Shown: piece after piece, positions 1-7,652 of the stretch
How positions within the stretch are numbered: position 1 is the stretch's first letter
How the letters are laid out: every line of letters starts with the position of its first letter
Assembly: GCA_029239545.1 (NCBI GenBank)
Contig: JARBUQ010000016.1
Location: 1-19,214 of the forward strand
Direction: 5' to 3'
Source of the DNA: Paenibacillus sp.
Lineage (GTDB): Bacteria > Bacillota > Bacilli > Paenibacillales > NBRC-103111
Length of the DNA: 19,214 nt
Notes under the pieces: generated by a model
Told to the model about the DNA's origin: nothing
Database searches by the model: none
The model's input: only the letters and a program-made list of their open reading frames with translations
Position numbers and translations under genes: made by a program

Positions 1-98
1 ATTAAGAGACCGTCCACATACACTTCGGAATAATGCTCCTGCATCTGGTCCCAACCCTCAAAAACAATTTCCTCAGGCATGCATGTATATAAGATCAT
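1..98 (-). CDS. ylzJ: YlzJ-like protein (5' part only, cut by window edge)
   Basis: Only the first 32 codons are in the window; the gene runs off the left edge. The visible start reads MILYTCMPEEIVFEGWDQ, which resembles the N-terminus of the small YlzJ-like family of spore-forming Firmicutes. The function of that family is not known to me. The ATG at 98-96 overlaps the TGA stop of tepA (97-95) as ATGA, so translation is probably coupled to tepA, and no good separate ribosome-binding site is visible. The tepA-ylzJ pair ahead of spoIIIE is the arrangement in B. subtilis, which supports the identification. The short length makes the call depend heavily on synteny. Confidence 0.75.
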   Translation of the reverse strand, partial: MILYTCMPEEIVFEGWDQMQEHYSEVYVDGLL

Positions 99-847
99 GA
101 TGTACCCACTACGGCCAGAACAGGATTGTTTCTTGCTTCCCGTTTCTCATCGATTCTCCGATTAAGCTCCCTGAGCGCTTCACCAATCCCCCCAACGCTA
201 TCGATCAAACCATGCTTGACAGCATCATTACCAATCACAGTCGTCCCTACGTCTCTTGTGAGCTCCCCTGTCTTAAACATTAATGCCTTGAACACCTGCT
301 CCTCCACACGTGAATGGCGTGTGACGAATCGTATAACTCGCTCCTGCATCTTCTCCAAATACTCAAACGTTTGGGGAACCCCGATAATAAGACCGTTCAT
401 CCGAATCGGATGAATCGTCATGGTCGCTGTTTCAGCAATAAAGGAAAAGTCAGCAGAGACTGCAATGGGAACTCCGATACTATGACCGCCTCCCAGCACC
501 AGGGTTACGGTTGGCTTGGAAATGGATGCAATCATCTCGGCAATCGCAAGCCCTGCCTCTACGTCACCTCCGACTGTATTAAGGATAATCAGCATACCCT
601 CAATTTTGGAGCTTTGCTCTGCAGCCACGAGCTGTGGAATCAAATGCTCATACTTCGTCGTTTTATTCTGAGGGGGCAAGACGATATGTCCCTCCACTTG
701 ACCGATGATGGTCATGCAGTAAATATTCGATTCAGCTGTTGGGGCAGTTGTCTGTCCAAGCTGTTGAATATTGTCCAGCACAGGATTTTTCCGTTTATCT
801 TCAGGTATTTCCTGCGGTTCCTGTTCATTGGTTGGATAAGTAGCCAT
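95..847 (-). CDS. tepA: TepA, ClpP-like serine protease (translocation-enhancing protein)
   Basis: A 250-residue ClpP-fold protein. The nucleophile is probably Ser123 in GGGHSIGVP and the catalytic His146 lies in MTIHPIRMNG, close to the ClpP Ser-His spacing. The third residue is probably in the ELTRD stretch near 196-199, before the GLID motif at 213-216. The first 40 or so residues are polar and proline-rich and precede the protease core. In B. subtilis the equivalent protein was first described as enhancing secretion and later as a protease acting on small acid-soluble spore proteins during outgrowth, so a spore role is likely here. The start at 847 has an AGGAGG six bases upstream. It sits downstream of the rnj terminator, so it probably has its own promoter, and it overlaps ylzJ by four bases. 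It is not the housekeeping ClpP, which has GxSxAS-type surroundings. Confidence 0.9.
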   Translation of the reverse strand: MATYPTNEQEPQEIPEDKRKNPVLDNIQQLGQTTAPTAESNIYCMTIIGQVEGHIVLPPQNKTTKYEHLIPQLVAAEQSSKIEGMLIILNTVGGDVEAGLAIAEMIASISKPTVTLVLGGGHSIGVPIAVSADFSFIAETATMTIHPIRMNGLIIGVPQTFEYLEKMQERVIRFVTRHSRVEEQVFKALMFKTGELTRDVGTTVIGNDAVKHGLIDSVGGIGEALRELNRRIDEKREARNNPVLAVVGTS

Positions 848-899
848 GGGTAGCCTCCTGAGGAATAATACTACCTAGTATCGGTGAAACCTGCTCCCA

Positions 900-905
900 A
901 TTATA
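900..905 (-). promoter_or_regulatory. possible -10 element for tepA-ylzJ
   Basis: A perfect TATAAT reads on the minus strand between the rnj terminator and tepA, about 50 bases before the tepA start. No convincing -35 is found 16 to 18 bases upstream, where the sequence runs into the terminator stem. A promoter is expected here because the terminator separates tepA from rnj. The element could instead be chance, or the real promoter could use a sporulation sigma factor. Confidence 0.3.
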
Positions 906-914
906 CAGTTGTAG

Positions 915-951
915 AACGAAAAGCCCTCAGGATATCAATATCCTGAGGGCT
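915..951 (-). terminator. intrinsic terminator after rnj
   Basis: A perfect 13-bp inverted repeat (922-934 with 939-951) has a 4-base loop and a stem containing the run CCCTCAGG. On the minus strand it is followed by TTTTCGTT. It begins 50 bases after the rnj stop codon and separates rnj from tepA. Confidence 0.9.
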
Positions 952-1000
952 AAATCCTATACACGTTTATATAAGGTGTACAAGTGACTGTACTTATAAA

Positions 1001-2677
1001 CTAAACTTCCATAATAATCGGAAGAATCATCGGCCTTCTGCGGGTTTGTTCATATAAAAATCGTCCAAGTGCATCTTTTACCTGTGTTTTGAGTGAGGCC
1101 CATTCGTTGACATTCTCAACCATAAGCCGATTTAGTGTGTTAGTTACGATCCGATTCGCCTCATCCAGAAGCCCTTCGGATTCGCGGACATAAACAAACC
1201 CTCTTGAAATGATATCCGGTCCTGACAATATAGCCCCGTCCTGCTTGCTAAGCGTAACTACAACGACCAAGATCCCGTCTTGAGATAATAATTTGCGATC
1301 TCGCAAGACGATATTGCCAACATCTCCTACACCTAATCCATCGATAAGTGTATTGCCTGACGCAACCTTCGATCCTCTGCGTGCCACACCGCCCTGAATC
1401 TCAACCGTATCTCCATTCTCCACGATAAAAATATCTTCCCGGTCTATTCCAACCGCTTCTGCCAGCAGAGCATGCTGCCTCAGCATCCGATATTCACCAT
1501 GAATCGGAATGAAGAATTTCGGCTTCATCAAGTTAAGCATAAGCTTAAGCTCTTCTTGACTACCGTGTCCGGATACGTGAACGCCTGAGACAGAACCTGG
1601 CCCATATATAACGTTCGCGCCAATGCGGAACAGTTCATCGACTGTACGACCCACATAGCGTTCATTTCCTGGAATTGGAGTAGCTGCAATGATGACCGTA
1701 TCACCTGGCAAGATGTCGATCTTGCGATGAGTCGATCTGGCCATCCGTGTCAATGCTGACATCGGCTCCCCTTGACTGCCCGTACACAAAATGGCTACAC
1801 GATCCGCTGCTAGCTTGTTCACTTCCTCAGGCTCAATCAGGATACCGTCAGGTATGTTCAAATAACCAAGCTCCGAAGCGATGGCAACCACATTCACCAT
1901 ACTCCGGCCAATTACGGTTACTTTACGACGTGTGACTTCTGCAGCGTCAATAACTTGCTGCACCCGATGAACGTTAGAGGCAAATGTAGCTACGATGACA
2001 CGTTGTTTGGCCTTACGAAACACTTCTTCTAACTCTTTCCCTACGTTACGCTCGGATCCGGTGTAACCGGGACGTTCCGCGTTCGTACTGTCAGAGAGAA
2101 GAGCCAGTACGCCTTTACTTCCCAACTCTGCCATTCTGTGTAGATCGGCATATTGGTCGTTAACAGGCGTTTGGTCGAATTTGAAGTCTCCGGTATGAAC
2201 AACATTGCCTTCAGGTGTTGCCAAGCACACTCCAACAGAATCCGGAATACTGTGATTGGTGCGGAAGAATGAGGCTTTCATACAACCTAACTGAAGCTCG
2301 GAATCCCCGTTAATCAGATAACGCTTCGTATCTCCGAGAAGATTCGCTTCCTTCAGCTTGCTCTCGATCAACCCCATGGTGAGTTTGGTTGCATAAATAG
2401 GCACGTTCAGAATCTTCAGCACATACGGTAATCCGCCAATGTGGTCTTCGTGTCCGTGTGTAATGAGAATGGCTCTAACTTTATCGCGATTCTCAGTCAG
2501 GTAGGAAATATCGGGAATTACAATATCAATCCCCAACATATCTTCCTCAGGGAACTTCAATCCGGAATCAATCACCACAATATCGTTCGCATATTGGACA
2601 ACATACATGTTTTTCCCAATTTCGCCCACGCCGCCAAGAGCGAAAATGGATAATTTATCTATATTTTTCTTAGACAA
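1001..2677 (-). CDS. rnj: ribonuclease J (at the J2 locus, J1-like active site)
   Basis: A metallo-beta-lactamase/beta-CASP ribonuclease of 558 residues, close to the 555 of B. subtilis RNases J1 and J2. These enzymes degrade and mature RNA with 5'-3' exonuclease and endonuclease activity. The zinc motif is complete: H74-G-H76-E-D78-H79, with H142 (TNHSIP), D164 (HTGDF) and H393 (IPIHGE). HVSGHGSQEE at 367-376 marks the beta-CASP region. The start is TTG at 2677, seven bases after a perfect AGGAGG, giving MSKKNIDKLS; a longer GTG reading frame to 2752 lacks a ribosome-binding site and is rejected. The position between dapA and tepA is that of rnjB in B. subtilis, but the intact motif looks like J1. 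A second rnj gene elsewhere in the genome is possible and cannot be seen here. Confidence 0.93.
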   Translation of the reverse strand: MSKKNIDKLSIFALGGVGEIGKNMYVVQYANDIVVIDSGLKFPEEDMLGIDIVIPDISYLTENRDKVRAILITHGHEDHIGGLPYVLKILNVPIYATKLTMGLIESKLKEANLLGDTKRYLINGDSELQLGCMKASFFRTNHSIPDSVGVCLATPEGNVVHTGDFKFDQTPVNDQYADLHRMAELGSKGVLALLSDSTNAERPGYTGSERNVGKELEEVFRKAKQRVIVATFASNVHRVQQVIDAAEVTRRKVTVIGRSMVNVVAIASELGYLNIPDGILIEPEEVNKLAADRVAILCTGSQGEPMSALTRMARSTHRKIDILPGDTVIIAATPIPGNERYVGRTVDELFRIGANVIYGPGSVSGVHVSGHGSQEELKLMLNLMKPKFFIPIHGEYRMLRQHALLAEAVGIDREDIFIVENGDTVEIQGGVARRGSKVASGNTLIDGLGVGDVGNIVLRDRKLLSQDGILVVVVTLSKQDGAILSGPDIISRGFVYVRESEGLLDEANRIVTNTLNRLMVENVNEWASLKTQVKDALGRFLYEQTRRRPMILPIIMEV

Positions 2678-2760
2678 GACTATACCTCCTAATTTTATAT
2701 ATTGACGACGATCTTCAATGAACAAACCTTTACTGATAACCGAACCAGTCACTTGCCATT

Positions 2761-2790
2761 ATTATACATGATGCCTGTGACCGAAAACAA
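2761..2790 (-). promoter_or_regulatory. sigma-A-type promoter for rnj
   Basis: A perfect TATAAT (2766-2761) is preceded at an 18-base spacing by TTGTTT (2790-2785). A better -35, TTGACT (2795-2790), overlaps it but would give a 23-base spacer. Transcription would start near 2754, leaving a leader of about 75 bases before the TTG start of rnj. Confidence 0.6.
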
Positions 2791-2827
2791 GTCAAGTGGG
2801 TTTATTGTACCCCAAAACGAAATACCG

Positions 2828-2842
2828 ATGCTGAAGCAGCAT
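2828..2842 (-). terminator. weak hairpin after dapA
   Basis: A 6-bp perfect stem (ATGCTG/CAGCAT, loop of three) lies 11 bases after the dapA stop. The downstream minus-strand sequence has only scattered T residues (TATTTCGTTTT), so it may terminate poorly, act as an mRNA 3' stabiliser, or be incidental. Confidence 0.3.
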
Positions 2843-2853
2843 TGAATAAATCG

Positions 2854-3717
2854 TTAAAAAAGAGACTCCAGAAATCGGCCTTCGTCTTCAGAAGCCGCAA
2901 GCAACGGCAAGCGTACGCCGCCAACTTGGACCCCTTTTAAGTTTAGCGCATGCTTAATTCCCGCAGGACTTGGCACGCGGAATATCCCAGTGAAAATTGG
3001 AAATAATTTAGCATGGAGCTGAGCTGCCAGAGCAATATCCCCGACCAAATAAGCTTTCACCATCTGTTTCATTTCTTTGCCAATTACATGGCTGGCTACA
3101 CTGACAATACCATACCCGCCAATTGATAGAACCGGCAGCGTTAAGCTGTCATCACCGCCATAAACTCTGAAGCCCTCTGGTGATCTCGTTATTACTTCGG
3201 TTATATGATTCAAATCAGGAGTTGCTTCCTTGGAGGCCACAATATTCGGAATATGGGACAACCGGATCGTCGTGTCGGCTGCCAAATGAATTCCAGTACG
3301 GTGCGGTACATTATACAGCATAATCGGAAGCTTGGTGCTAGCCGCTATAGCCTGGAAATGCTGAAACAAGCCTTCCTGAGAAGGACGATTATAATAAGGA
3401 GCGACCAGCAGAATGCCGTCAACCCCGATTTGCTCTGCTGCCTGGGTTAGATGAATGGAGTGACGGGTGTCGTTGCTTCCAGTGCCTGCAATGATGCGGC
3501 AGCGTCCCTGAGCGCGCTTGACAGCTGCCTCGAACAGCTGAAGCTTCTCCTCATCGTTCAAGGTTGGAGATTCTCCTGTTGTGCCGCTTACGACGATTGT
3601 GTCGGTTTGCTGCTCCTCGATCAAATAATCAATAAGGGTGTCAACCTGCTGCCAGTCAATTTGCAACTCGTTATTCAATGGGGTGACCATGGCGGTGATA
3701 ACTCTACCGAAATCCAC
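2854..3717 (-). CDS. dapA: 4-hydroxy-tetrahydrodipicolinate synthase DapA
   Basis: A 287-residue class I aldolase of the DHDPS family. It condenses pyruvate with aspartate semialdehyde, the committed step to diaminopimelate, lysine and, in spore formers, dipicolinic acid. Visible features are GTTGES at 45-50 (pyruvate carboxyl binding), Tyr135 in LYNVPHRTG, the Schiff-base Lys163 in VASKEAT, and GGDDS at 187-191. The start is GTG at 3717, nine bases after GAGGAGG; an in-frame TTG at 3735 lies upstream of that Shine-Dalgarno and is rejected. The gap to dapG is 18 bases and consists mostly of the ribosome-binding site, so the genes are cotranscribed. It is the last gene of the dpa-asd-dapG-dapA group and probably supplies substrate both for the cell wall and for DpaAB. 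Confidence 0.96.
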   Translation of the reverse strand: MDFGRVITAMVTPLNNELQIDWQQVDTLIDYLIEEQQTDTIVVSGTTGESPTLNDEEKLQLFEAAVKRAQGRCRIIAGTGSNDTRHSIHLTQAAEQIGVDGILLVAPYYNRPSQEGLFQHFQAIAASTKLPIMLYNVPHRTGIHLAADTTIRLSHIPNIVASKEATPDLNHITEVITRSPEGFRVYGGDDSLTLPVLSIGGYGIVSVASHVIGKEMKQMVKAYLVGDIALAAQLHAKLFPIFTGIFRVPSPAGIKHALNLKGVQVGGVRLPLLAASEDEGRFLESLF

Positions 3718-3735
3718 GCAAAATTTCCTCCTCAA

Positions 3736-4959
3736 TTAAATCGTTTTGTGTAATTGAAATTTCTGGTGCAGAGCAAGCACCGCCTTAACCATATCGGCCT
3801 GCCCTACCAACACCCAGATCGTTGTATTCGAATCAGCTGATTGCAGAATCTGAATATCCTCCTCGGTCAAGGCTTCAATAATGTGAGCCATAATACCGGG
3901 TACTCCATTCATCCCGCCTCCAATAACAGAAACTTTGACACAGCCCTGTTGAATCGTAGGATGATACCCCATTTGATTAAGCGTGTCGACTGCTCTTGCG
4001 GCTTCTGAATCAAATACGGTGTACATGACTCCAGAAGGGTTAACGTTAATGAAATCCACGCTGATCTGACGCTGGGCCATTGCTTTAAATACACTTAATT
4101 GCAAATCATACTGTCCCTCTTGGGCAGCTACTCGTATTTGTGTCAGAGACGGAACATGCGCAATACCTGTAACATACCGATCTCTTAGAGGCATATTTAA
4201 TGTTCTCAATGAATCCGGTGAAGCGACCAAAGTGCCTAGATCCTGTGTAAAAGTAGATCTAACCCGAATCGGGATATTCGCCTCCATCGCAATCTCGACC
4301 GCTCTGGGATGGATTACTTTGGCTCCCTGATAGGCCATATTGCATATTTCGGCGTAGGTGACGCTCACGATCGCTTGGGCATCTGCTACAAGCCGAGGGT
4401 CGGCAGTAAATATCCCGTTCACATCCGTAAAAATATCTACGTATTCGGCTTTTAATGCAGCACCTAATGCCGTTGCAGACGTATCACTCCCACCGCGTCC
4501 AAGCGTCGTTACATCCTGGTCCTCAGATTGTCCTTGAAAACCAGTCACGATAACTACCTTCCCCAAACTTAACTGGTTCAAAATTCGGGTAGGCTGTATC
4601 GATTCAATGTGTGCGTTACCAAAACGGCCGTCCGTTCGTATTCCTGCTTGACCCCCAGTGAGCACGACAGCAGGAATGGATAAGTGATTCAATTCGCTAC
4701 ATAGAACAGCCGCAGAGATAATCTCTCCGCAGCCAAGAAGCATGTCTTTTTCCCTCGCGGGAATGGCATTGCTGTTATGCCGGATCAAATCCAACAGTGT
4801 GTCCGTGGCATAAGGATCTCCCCGTCTACCCATTGCGGAAACTACGACTACTAGTGCATAATGTTCGATTAGTGCATGTTGGATATGATGAATGGCATGA
4901 GCTCTGGATTGGGCATCGGAGAGGGAAGTTCCGCCAAACTTTTGCACAAGAATGCGCAT
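3736..4959 (-). CDS. dapG: aspartate kinase I (DapG type)
   Basis: A 407-residue aspartokinase, near the 404 of B. subtilis DapG, which phosphorylates aspartate in the first step of the aspartate pathway. The N-terminal kinase domain shows KFGGTS at 7-12, the TLGRGGSDTSA motif at 152-162, and FTDVNGIFTADPR at 177-189. Two C-terminal ACT domains follow, from about 265 to 335 and 340 to 405, with FINVNPSG and QSADSNTTIWVLV typical of the regulatory core. In B. subtilis this isozyme responds to meso-diaminopimelate, and the synteny suggests the same here, though the ligand cannot be read from sequence. The ATG at 4959 has GGAGG about eight bases upstream. It sits 49 bases after asd and 18 bases before dapA. 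Confidence 0.95.
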   Translation of the reverse strand: MRILVQKFGGTSLSDAQSRAHAIHHIQHALIEHYALVVVVSAMGRRGDPYATDTLLDLIRHNSNAIPAREKDMLLGCGEIISAAVLCSELNHLSIPAVVLTGGQAGIRTDGRFGNAHIESIQPTRILNQLSLGKVVIVTGFQGQSEDQDVTTLGRGGSDTSATALGAALKAEYVDIFTDVNGIFTADPRLVADAQAIVSVTYAEICNMAYQGAKVIHPRAVEIAMEANIPIRVRSTFTQDLGTLVASPDSLRTLNMPLRDRYVTGIAHVPSLTQIRVAAQEGQYDLQLSVFKAMAQRQISVDFINVNPSGVMYTVFDSEAARAVDTLNQMGYHPTIQQGCVKVSVIGGGMNGVPGIMAHIIEALTEEDIQILQSADSNTTIWVLVGQADMVKAVLALHQKFQLHKTI

Positions 4960-5008
4960 CGTCTTCCCTCCAAGCTATGTTACCCTCACAAAAATAACTA
5001 TAAGATGA

Positions 5009-6049
5009 TTATTGTTGTTCAATAGCAATATATTCAGCAATCTGCACAGCATTCCAGGCTGCGCCTTTAAGCAAATTATCCGAAACGATCCACATGTTAA
5101 GAGCACGTGGATTATTCAAATCGCGTCGAACGCGTCCTACGAAAGTCTCGAGCTTACCTGCCGCATCAGTAGCCAGCGGGTAAAGCTGCTCCTGAGGATT
5201 GTCCTGAAGAATGATTCCAGGTGAATTAGCTAGTAAAGATTTCACTTCTTCCACGTCAAAATCCGATTTCAATTCCACATATACGGACTCCGAGTGACCG
5301 TAAACAACAGGAATACGCACACAAGTCGCTGTGACTTCGAGTGTATCGTCCCCCATAATTTTCTTTGTCTCATTAATCATCTTCATTTCTTCATAAGTGA
5401 ACCCATTATCTGTAAACTTGTCAATCTGCGGGATCGCATTGAAAGCAATTTGATGCTTAACTGGCAACGAACCAACCGGAAGAATATCCGGATTAGCTTC
5501 ATTTCCCTCGAGGATACTTTTGCTTTGACGAAGCATTTCATCAATAGCTTTGGCGCCTGCACCAGATACAGCCTGATAAGTAGAAACGATAATCTTGGAA
5601 ATGCCATACCGGTCATACAGCGGCTTGAGTGCGGCTACCATCTGAATCGTAGAACAGTTCGGGTTGGCGATAACCCCTTTATGCTCATTGATCTTGTCTA
5701 CGTTCACCTCAGGTACTACTAGAGGGGTCTCCGGATCCATACGGAATGCGCTTGTATTATCAATACAAACCGCACCATGCTGAACAGCATGTGGAATCAG
5801 CTGACGGCTTATATCTCCGCCTGCACTGAATAAACCAATTTCCACACCTTCGAAGCTGTCTGGTGTAGCCTCCTGAATGACTACCTCAGTTCCTTTGAAC
5901 ACTACCTTCTTACCTGCTGAACGCGAGGAAGACAGAAGCCTCAATTCCTTGATGGGGAAATTCCGTTCTTCCAATAAGCGAATAATTTGCTCGCCAACGG
6001 CTCCGGTTGCTCCGACTACTGCTACAGTAAATTGCTTTTGATTCGACAT
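5009..6049 (-). CDS. asd: aspartate-semialdehyde dehydrogenase
   Basis: A 346-residue NADPH-dependent dehydrogenase that reduces aspartyl phosphate to aspartate semialdehyde. The N-terminal Rossmann motif is VGATGAVG at 12-19, the catalytic Cys132 lies in NPNCSTIQ, QAVSGAGA spans 159-166, and Arg245 and His252 occur in RIPVVYGHSES, matching the active-site set of the family. The ATG at 6049 has GGGGAG ten bases upstream. It lies 33 bases after dpaB. Placement between dpaB and dapG means one transcript can carry every step from aspartate to dipicolinate except the removal steps shared with lysine synthesis. Vegetative cells also need Asd, so an additional promoter is expected; a candidate is annotated in the 3' end of dpaB. 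Confidence 0.96.
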   Translation of the reverse strand: MSNQKQFTVAVVGATGAVGEQIIRLLEERNFPIKELRLLSSSRSAGKKVVFKGTEVVIQEATPDSFEGVEIGLFSAGGDISRQLIPHAVQHGAVCIDNTSAFRMDPETPLVVPEVNVDKINEHKGVIANPNCSTIQMVAALKPLYDRYGISKIIVSTYQAVSGAGAKAIDEMLRQSKSILEGNEANPDILPVGSLPVKHQIAFNAIPQIDKFTDNGFTYEEMKMINETKKIMGDDTLEVTATCVRIPVVYGHSESVYVELKSDFDVEEVKSLLANSPGIILQDNPQEQLYPLATDAAGKLETFVGRVRRDLNNPRALNMWIVSDNLLKGAAWNAVQIAEYIAIEQQ

Positions 6050-6082
6050 CTTCTGGTTCTCCCCTTATGCAAAAATAATGTA

Positions 6083-6685
6083 TTAGGAGTTCATATAATT
6101 GAACTTTTCTATAACCATAGGCTGAATCTGCTTATGTTCAAGGGCTGCTGCGCAGGTCTCAAGGACAAGCTCCATTCTGGCTACCAAGGAATTAGGCTTC
6201 ACATTGGGAGCGTCCTGTCCGAACGGAACAAAATATATGTTCTTGGCAACTAGCAGCTTAGCTATATTAGCGGCATTCAAACCGAGACCGTCATTCGTAG
6301 AAATGGCCAGCACCAATGGTCGCTGATTGCGCAATTGGGCTTTAGCTGCCATAAGTACTGCACTTTCTGTCATGGCATTAGCCAGCTTGCTCGTTGTATT
6401 CCCTGTACATGGAGCGATCAGCATTACATCTAACAATTTGGATGGACCCAAGGGCTCTGCAGCTACAATTGTAGAAATGATATCATTCCCTGTAATATCT
6501 TTCAACTGTTTCTGCCAATTTTCCGAAGTGCCAAAACGCGTGTCTGTGGTCATTAATGTCTGCGATGCAATAGGGATAACTCGCGCGCCTTGATCAACAA
6601 AAGCTTGTATGTGAGGCATAACTTCAGCGAATGTGCAGTGGGACCCGGTTAATGCGAATCCGACTGTTTTTCCTTGCCAATTCAT
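6083..6685 (-). CDS. dpaB: dipicolinate synthase subunit B (spore flavoprotein)
   Basis: A 200-residue flavoprotein-fold protein, the same length as B. subtilis DpaB (SpoVFB). With DpaA it converts the DapA product to dipicolinic acid in the mother cell; DPA then accumulates in the spore core. The N-terminus GKTVGFALTGSHCTF and the later LIAPCTGNTTSKLANAM correspond to the flavoprotein/Dfp-like fold with its FMN-binding type turns. The ATG at 6685 overlaps the dpaA TGA as ATGA, and a GGGAGG precedes it inside dpaA, so the two subunits are probably translationally coupled at a fixed ratio. The last 20 codons also hold a candidate promoter and palindrome for asd. Confidence 0.95.
   Translation of the reverse strand: MNWQGKTVGFALTGSHCTFAEVMPHIQAFVDQGARVIPIASQTLMTTDTRFGTSENWQKQLKDITGNDIISTIVAAEPLGPSKLLDVMLIAPCTGNTTSKLANAMTESAVLMAAKAQLRNQRPLVLAISTNDGLGLNAANIAKLLVAKNIYFVPFGQDAPNVKPNSLVARMELVLETCAAALEHKQIQPMVIEKFNYMNS
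6088..6105. repeat. operator-like palindrome at the end of dpaB, upstream of asd
   Basis: A 6-bp inverted repeat, AGTTCA-N6-TGAACT, is centred 47 bases upstream of the asd start. It lies just downstream of a candidate promoter, where a repressor site or a short mRNA hairpin could control asd-dapG-dapA separately from dpaAB. It overlaps the last dpaB codons, so coding constraint or chance is an alternative. Confidence 0.35.
6114..6141 (-). promoter_or_regulatory. candidate vegetative promoter for asd-dapG-dapA
   Basis: Within the dpaB coding sequence, TTGAAC (6141-6136) and TATGGT (6119-6114) are separated by 16 bases. The -35 matches five of six consensus bases in its sigma-A form and the -10 four of six. 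A promoter in this region is needed on biological grounds, because asd, dapG and dapA must work in growing cells while dpaAB is sporulation-specific, but this exact site is an inference. Confidence 0.3.
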
Positions 6686-7581
6686 TGCGAATTCCTCCCT
6701 GTAACGGCATCTTCCAAAATCAACTGGCTGACTGTGTTGGCTATGATACGTCCAGCTGTCTTGGGAGCGACGATTCCAGGTAAACCAGGGGCGAGCATCG
6801 CTTTGATGCCGCGCTTCTCAGCGAAGCGAAAGTCCATTCCGCCTGGCTTGGAGGCCAGATCGATAAGAACCGCCCGGTGTGGAATATTGGCAATAATTTG
6901 CGCTGTGACTATCATAGTCGGTATCGTATTAAAAAGCAAGTCGATATTCGTGACCTGCTGAGCCAGATCGTTCAAATAAAACGGAGTAAATCCCATCTCC
7001 CAAGCACGGGCAAAATGCTCCTGCCGGCGTATGCCTACCGTCACTTTTGCACCTAAGCCTTGTAGCGTTCGGGCCATTGTAAATCCGGTCCTTCCCAGGC
7101 CAAGAACCATACAAATGGAGCCGTGAATCGTGATGTCCGTATTCTGAATAGCCATCATGACGGCCCCTTCAGCTGTAGGTATGGAATTATAAATCGCTAC
7201 ATCATCCCGTTCAAGCAATTCCACTAACGAGATTCCAGCAGAAGCGCATAAGGACTTCAGGTAAGGTTTCGCCATCCCTGTGTAAACTTTGGCATGCTTG
7301 GGCAAATGACGGATATGCTCCTCGGTTATGTGAAGCTCGGTTGTAGAAAACAAAGAATCCACTACACCCTTATCGTCGGTTCCTACCACTGGCAAAATAA
7401 CTGCATCGGCTCCCTGAAGAACATCTGGTGATAAGGCGCTCTTCGTAGCCCCACTGTATTGATTCTGCAAATTGTCAAATCCGATCAATAGGACAGTAGC
7501 GTCCAACTCGACAAATTTCTGAATCACTTCCAACTGCCGGGCATCTCCACCAATGAAAGCGACTTGTACTCCTGTCAACAT
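6682..7581 (-). CDS. dpaA: dipicolinate synthase subunit A
   Basis: A 299-residue protein (297 in B. subtilis DpaA/SpoVFA) with two Rossmann-like halves. The N-terminus MLTGVQVAFIGGDARQ and the dinucleotide-binding VLGLGRTGFTMA (GLGRTG at 161-166) are clear, as is the conserved LLAPGLPGIVAPKTAG near the C-terminus. It is the dehydrogenase-like subunit of dipicolinate synthase. I start it at the ATG at 7581 because the residues from there match the B. subtilis N-terminus; a longer frame to 7623 adds 14 residues but crosses the Shine-Dalgarno AAAGGAG. A sigma-K-like promoter lies about 40 bases upstream, fitting late mother-cell expression. It overlaps dpaB by four bases. Confidence 0.95.
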   Translation of the reverse strand: MLTGVQVAFIGGDARQLEVIQKFVELDATVLLIGFDNLQNQYSGATKSALSPDVLQGADAVILPVVGTDDKGVVDSLFSTTELHITEEHIRHLPKHAKVYTGMAKPYLKSLCASAGISLVELLERDDVAIYNSIPTAEGAVMMAIQNTDITIHGSICMVLGLGRTGFTMARTLQGLGAKVTVGIRRQEHFARAWEMGFTPFYLNDLAQQVTNIDLLFNTIPTMIVTAQIIANIPHRAVLIDLASKPGGMDFRFAEKRGIKAMLAPGLPGIVAPKTAGRIIANTVSQLILEDAVTGRNSQ

Positions 7582-7621
7582 GGCAACGTTACGCTCCTTT
7601 CCTCTCCCTCTTAGATATGAC

Positions 7622-7648
7622 ATCTTATGCCGGGTGGGAATGATAGGT
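7622..7648 (-). promoter_or_regulatory. sigma-K-like promoter for dpaA
   Basis: The minus strand carries AC (7648-7647), a 17-base spacer, then CATAAGAT (7629-7622), fitting the late mother-cell sigma-K pattern AC-N16/17-CATANNNT. Transcription would begin near 7615, 34 bases before the dpaA ATG. In B. subtilis the equivalent spoVF operon is sigma-K controlled. Sigma-E has a similar -10, so the exact sigma factor is inferred. Confidence 0.5.
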
Positions 7649-7652
7649 TCCA

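Noticed and set aside
314..853. 179-codon plus-strand open frame
   Set aside because: Antisense to tepA, with no domain; tepA has clear catalytic motifs and a strong ribosome-binding site.
2678..2752. Longer N-terminus for RNase J starting at GTG 2752
   Set aside because: The additional 25 codons lie downstream of the promoter but have no Shine-Dalgarno, whereas the TTG at 2677 has a perfect one and matches the family start.
4960..5008. Lysine riboswitch before dapG
   Set aside because: The gap is 49 bases; the lysine aptamer is well over 150 bases and none of its conserved segments is seen.
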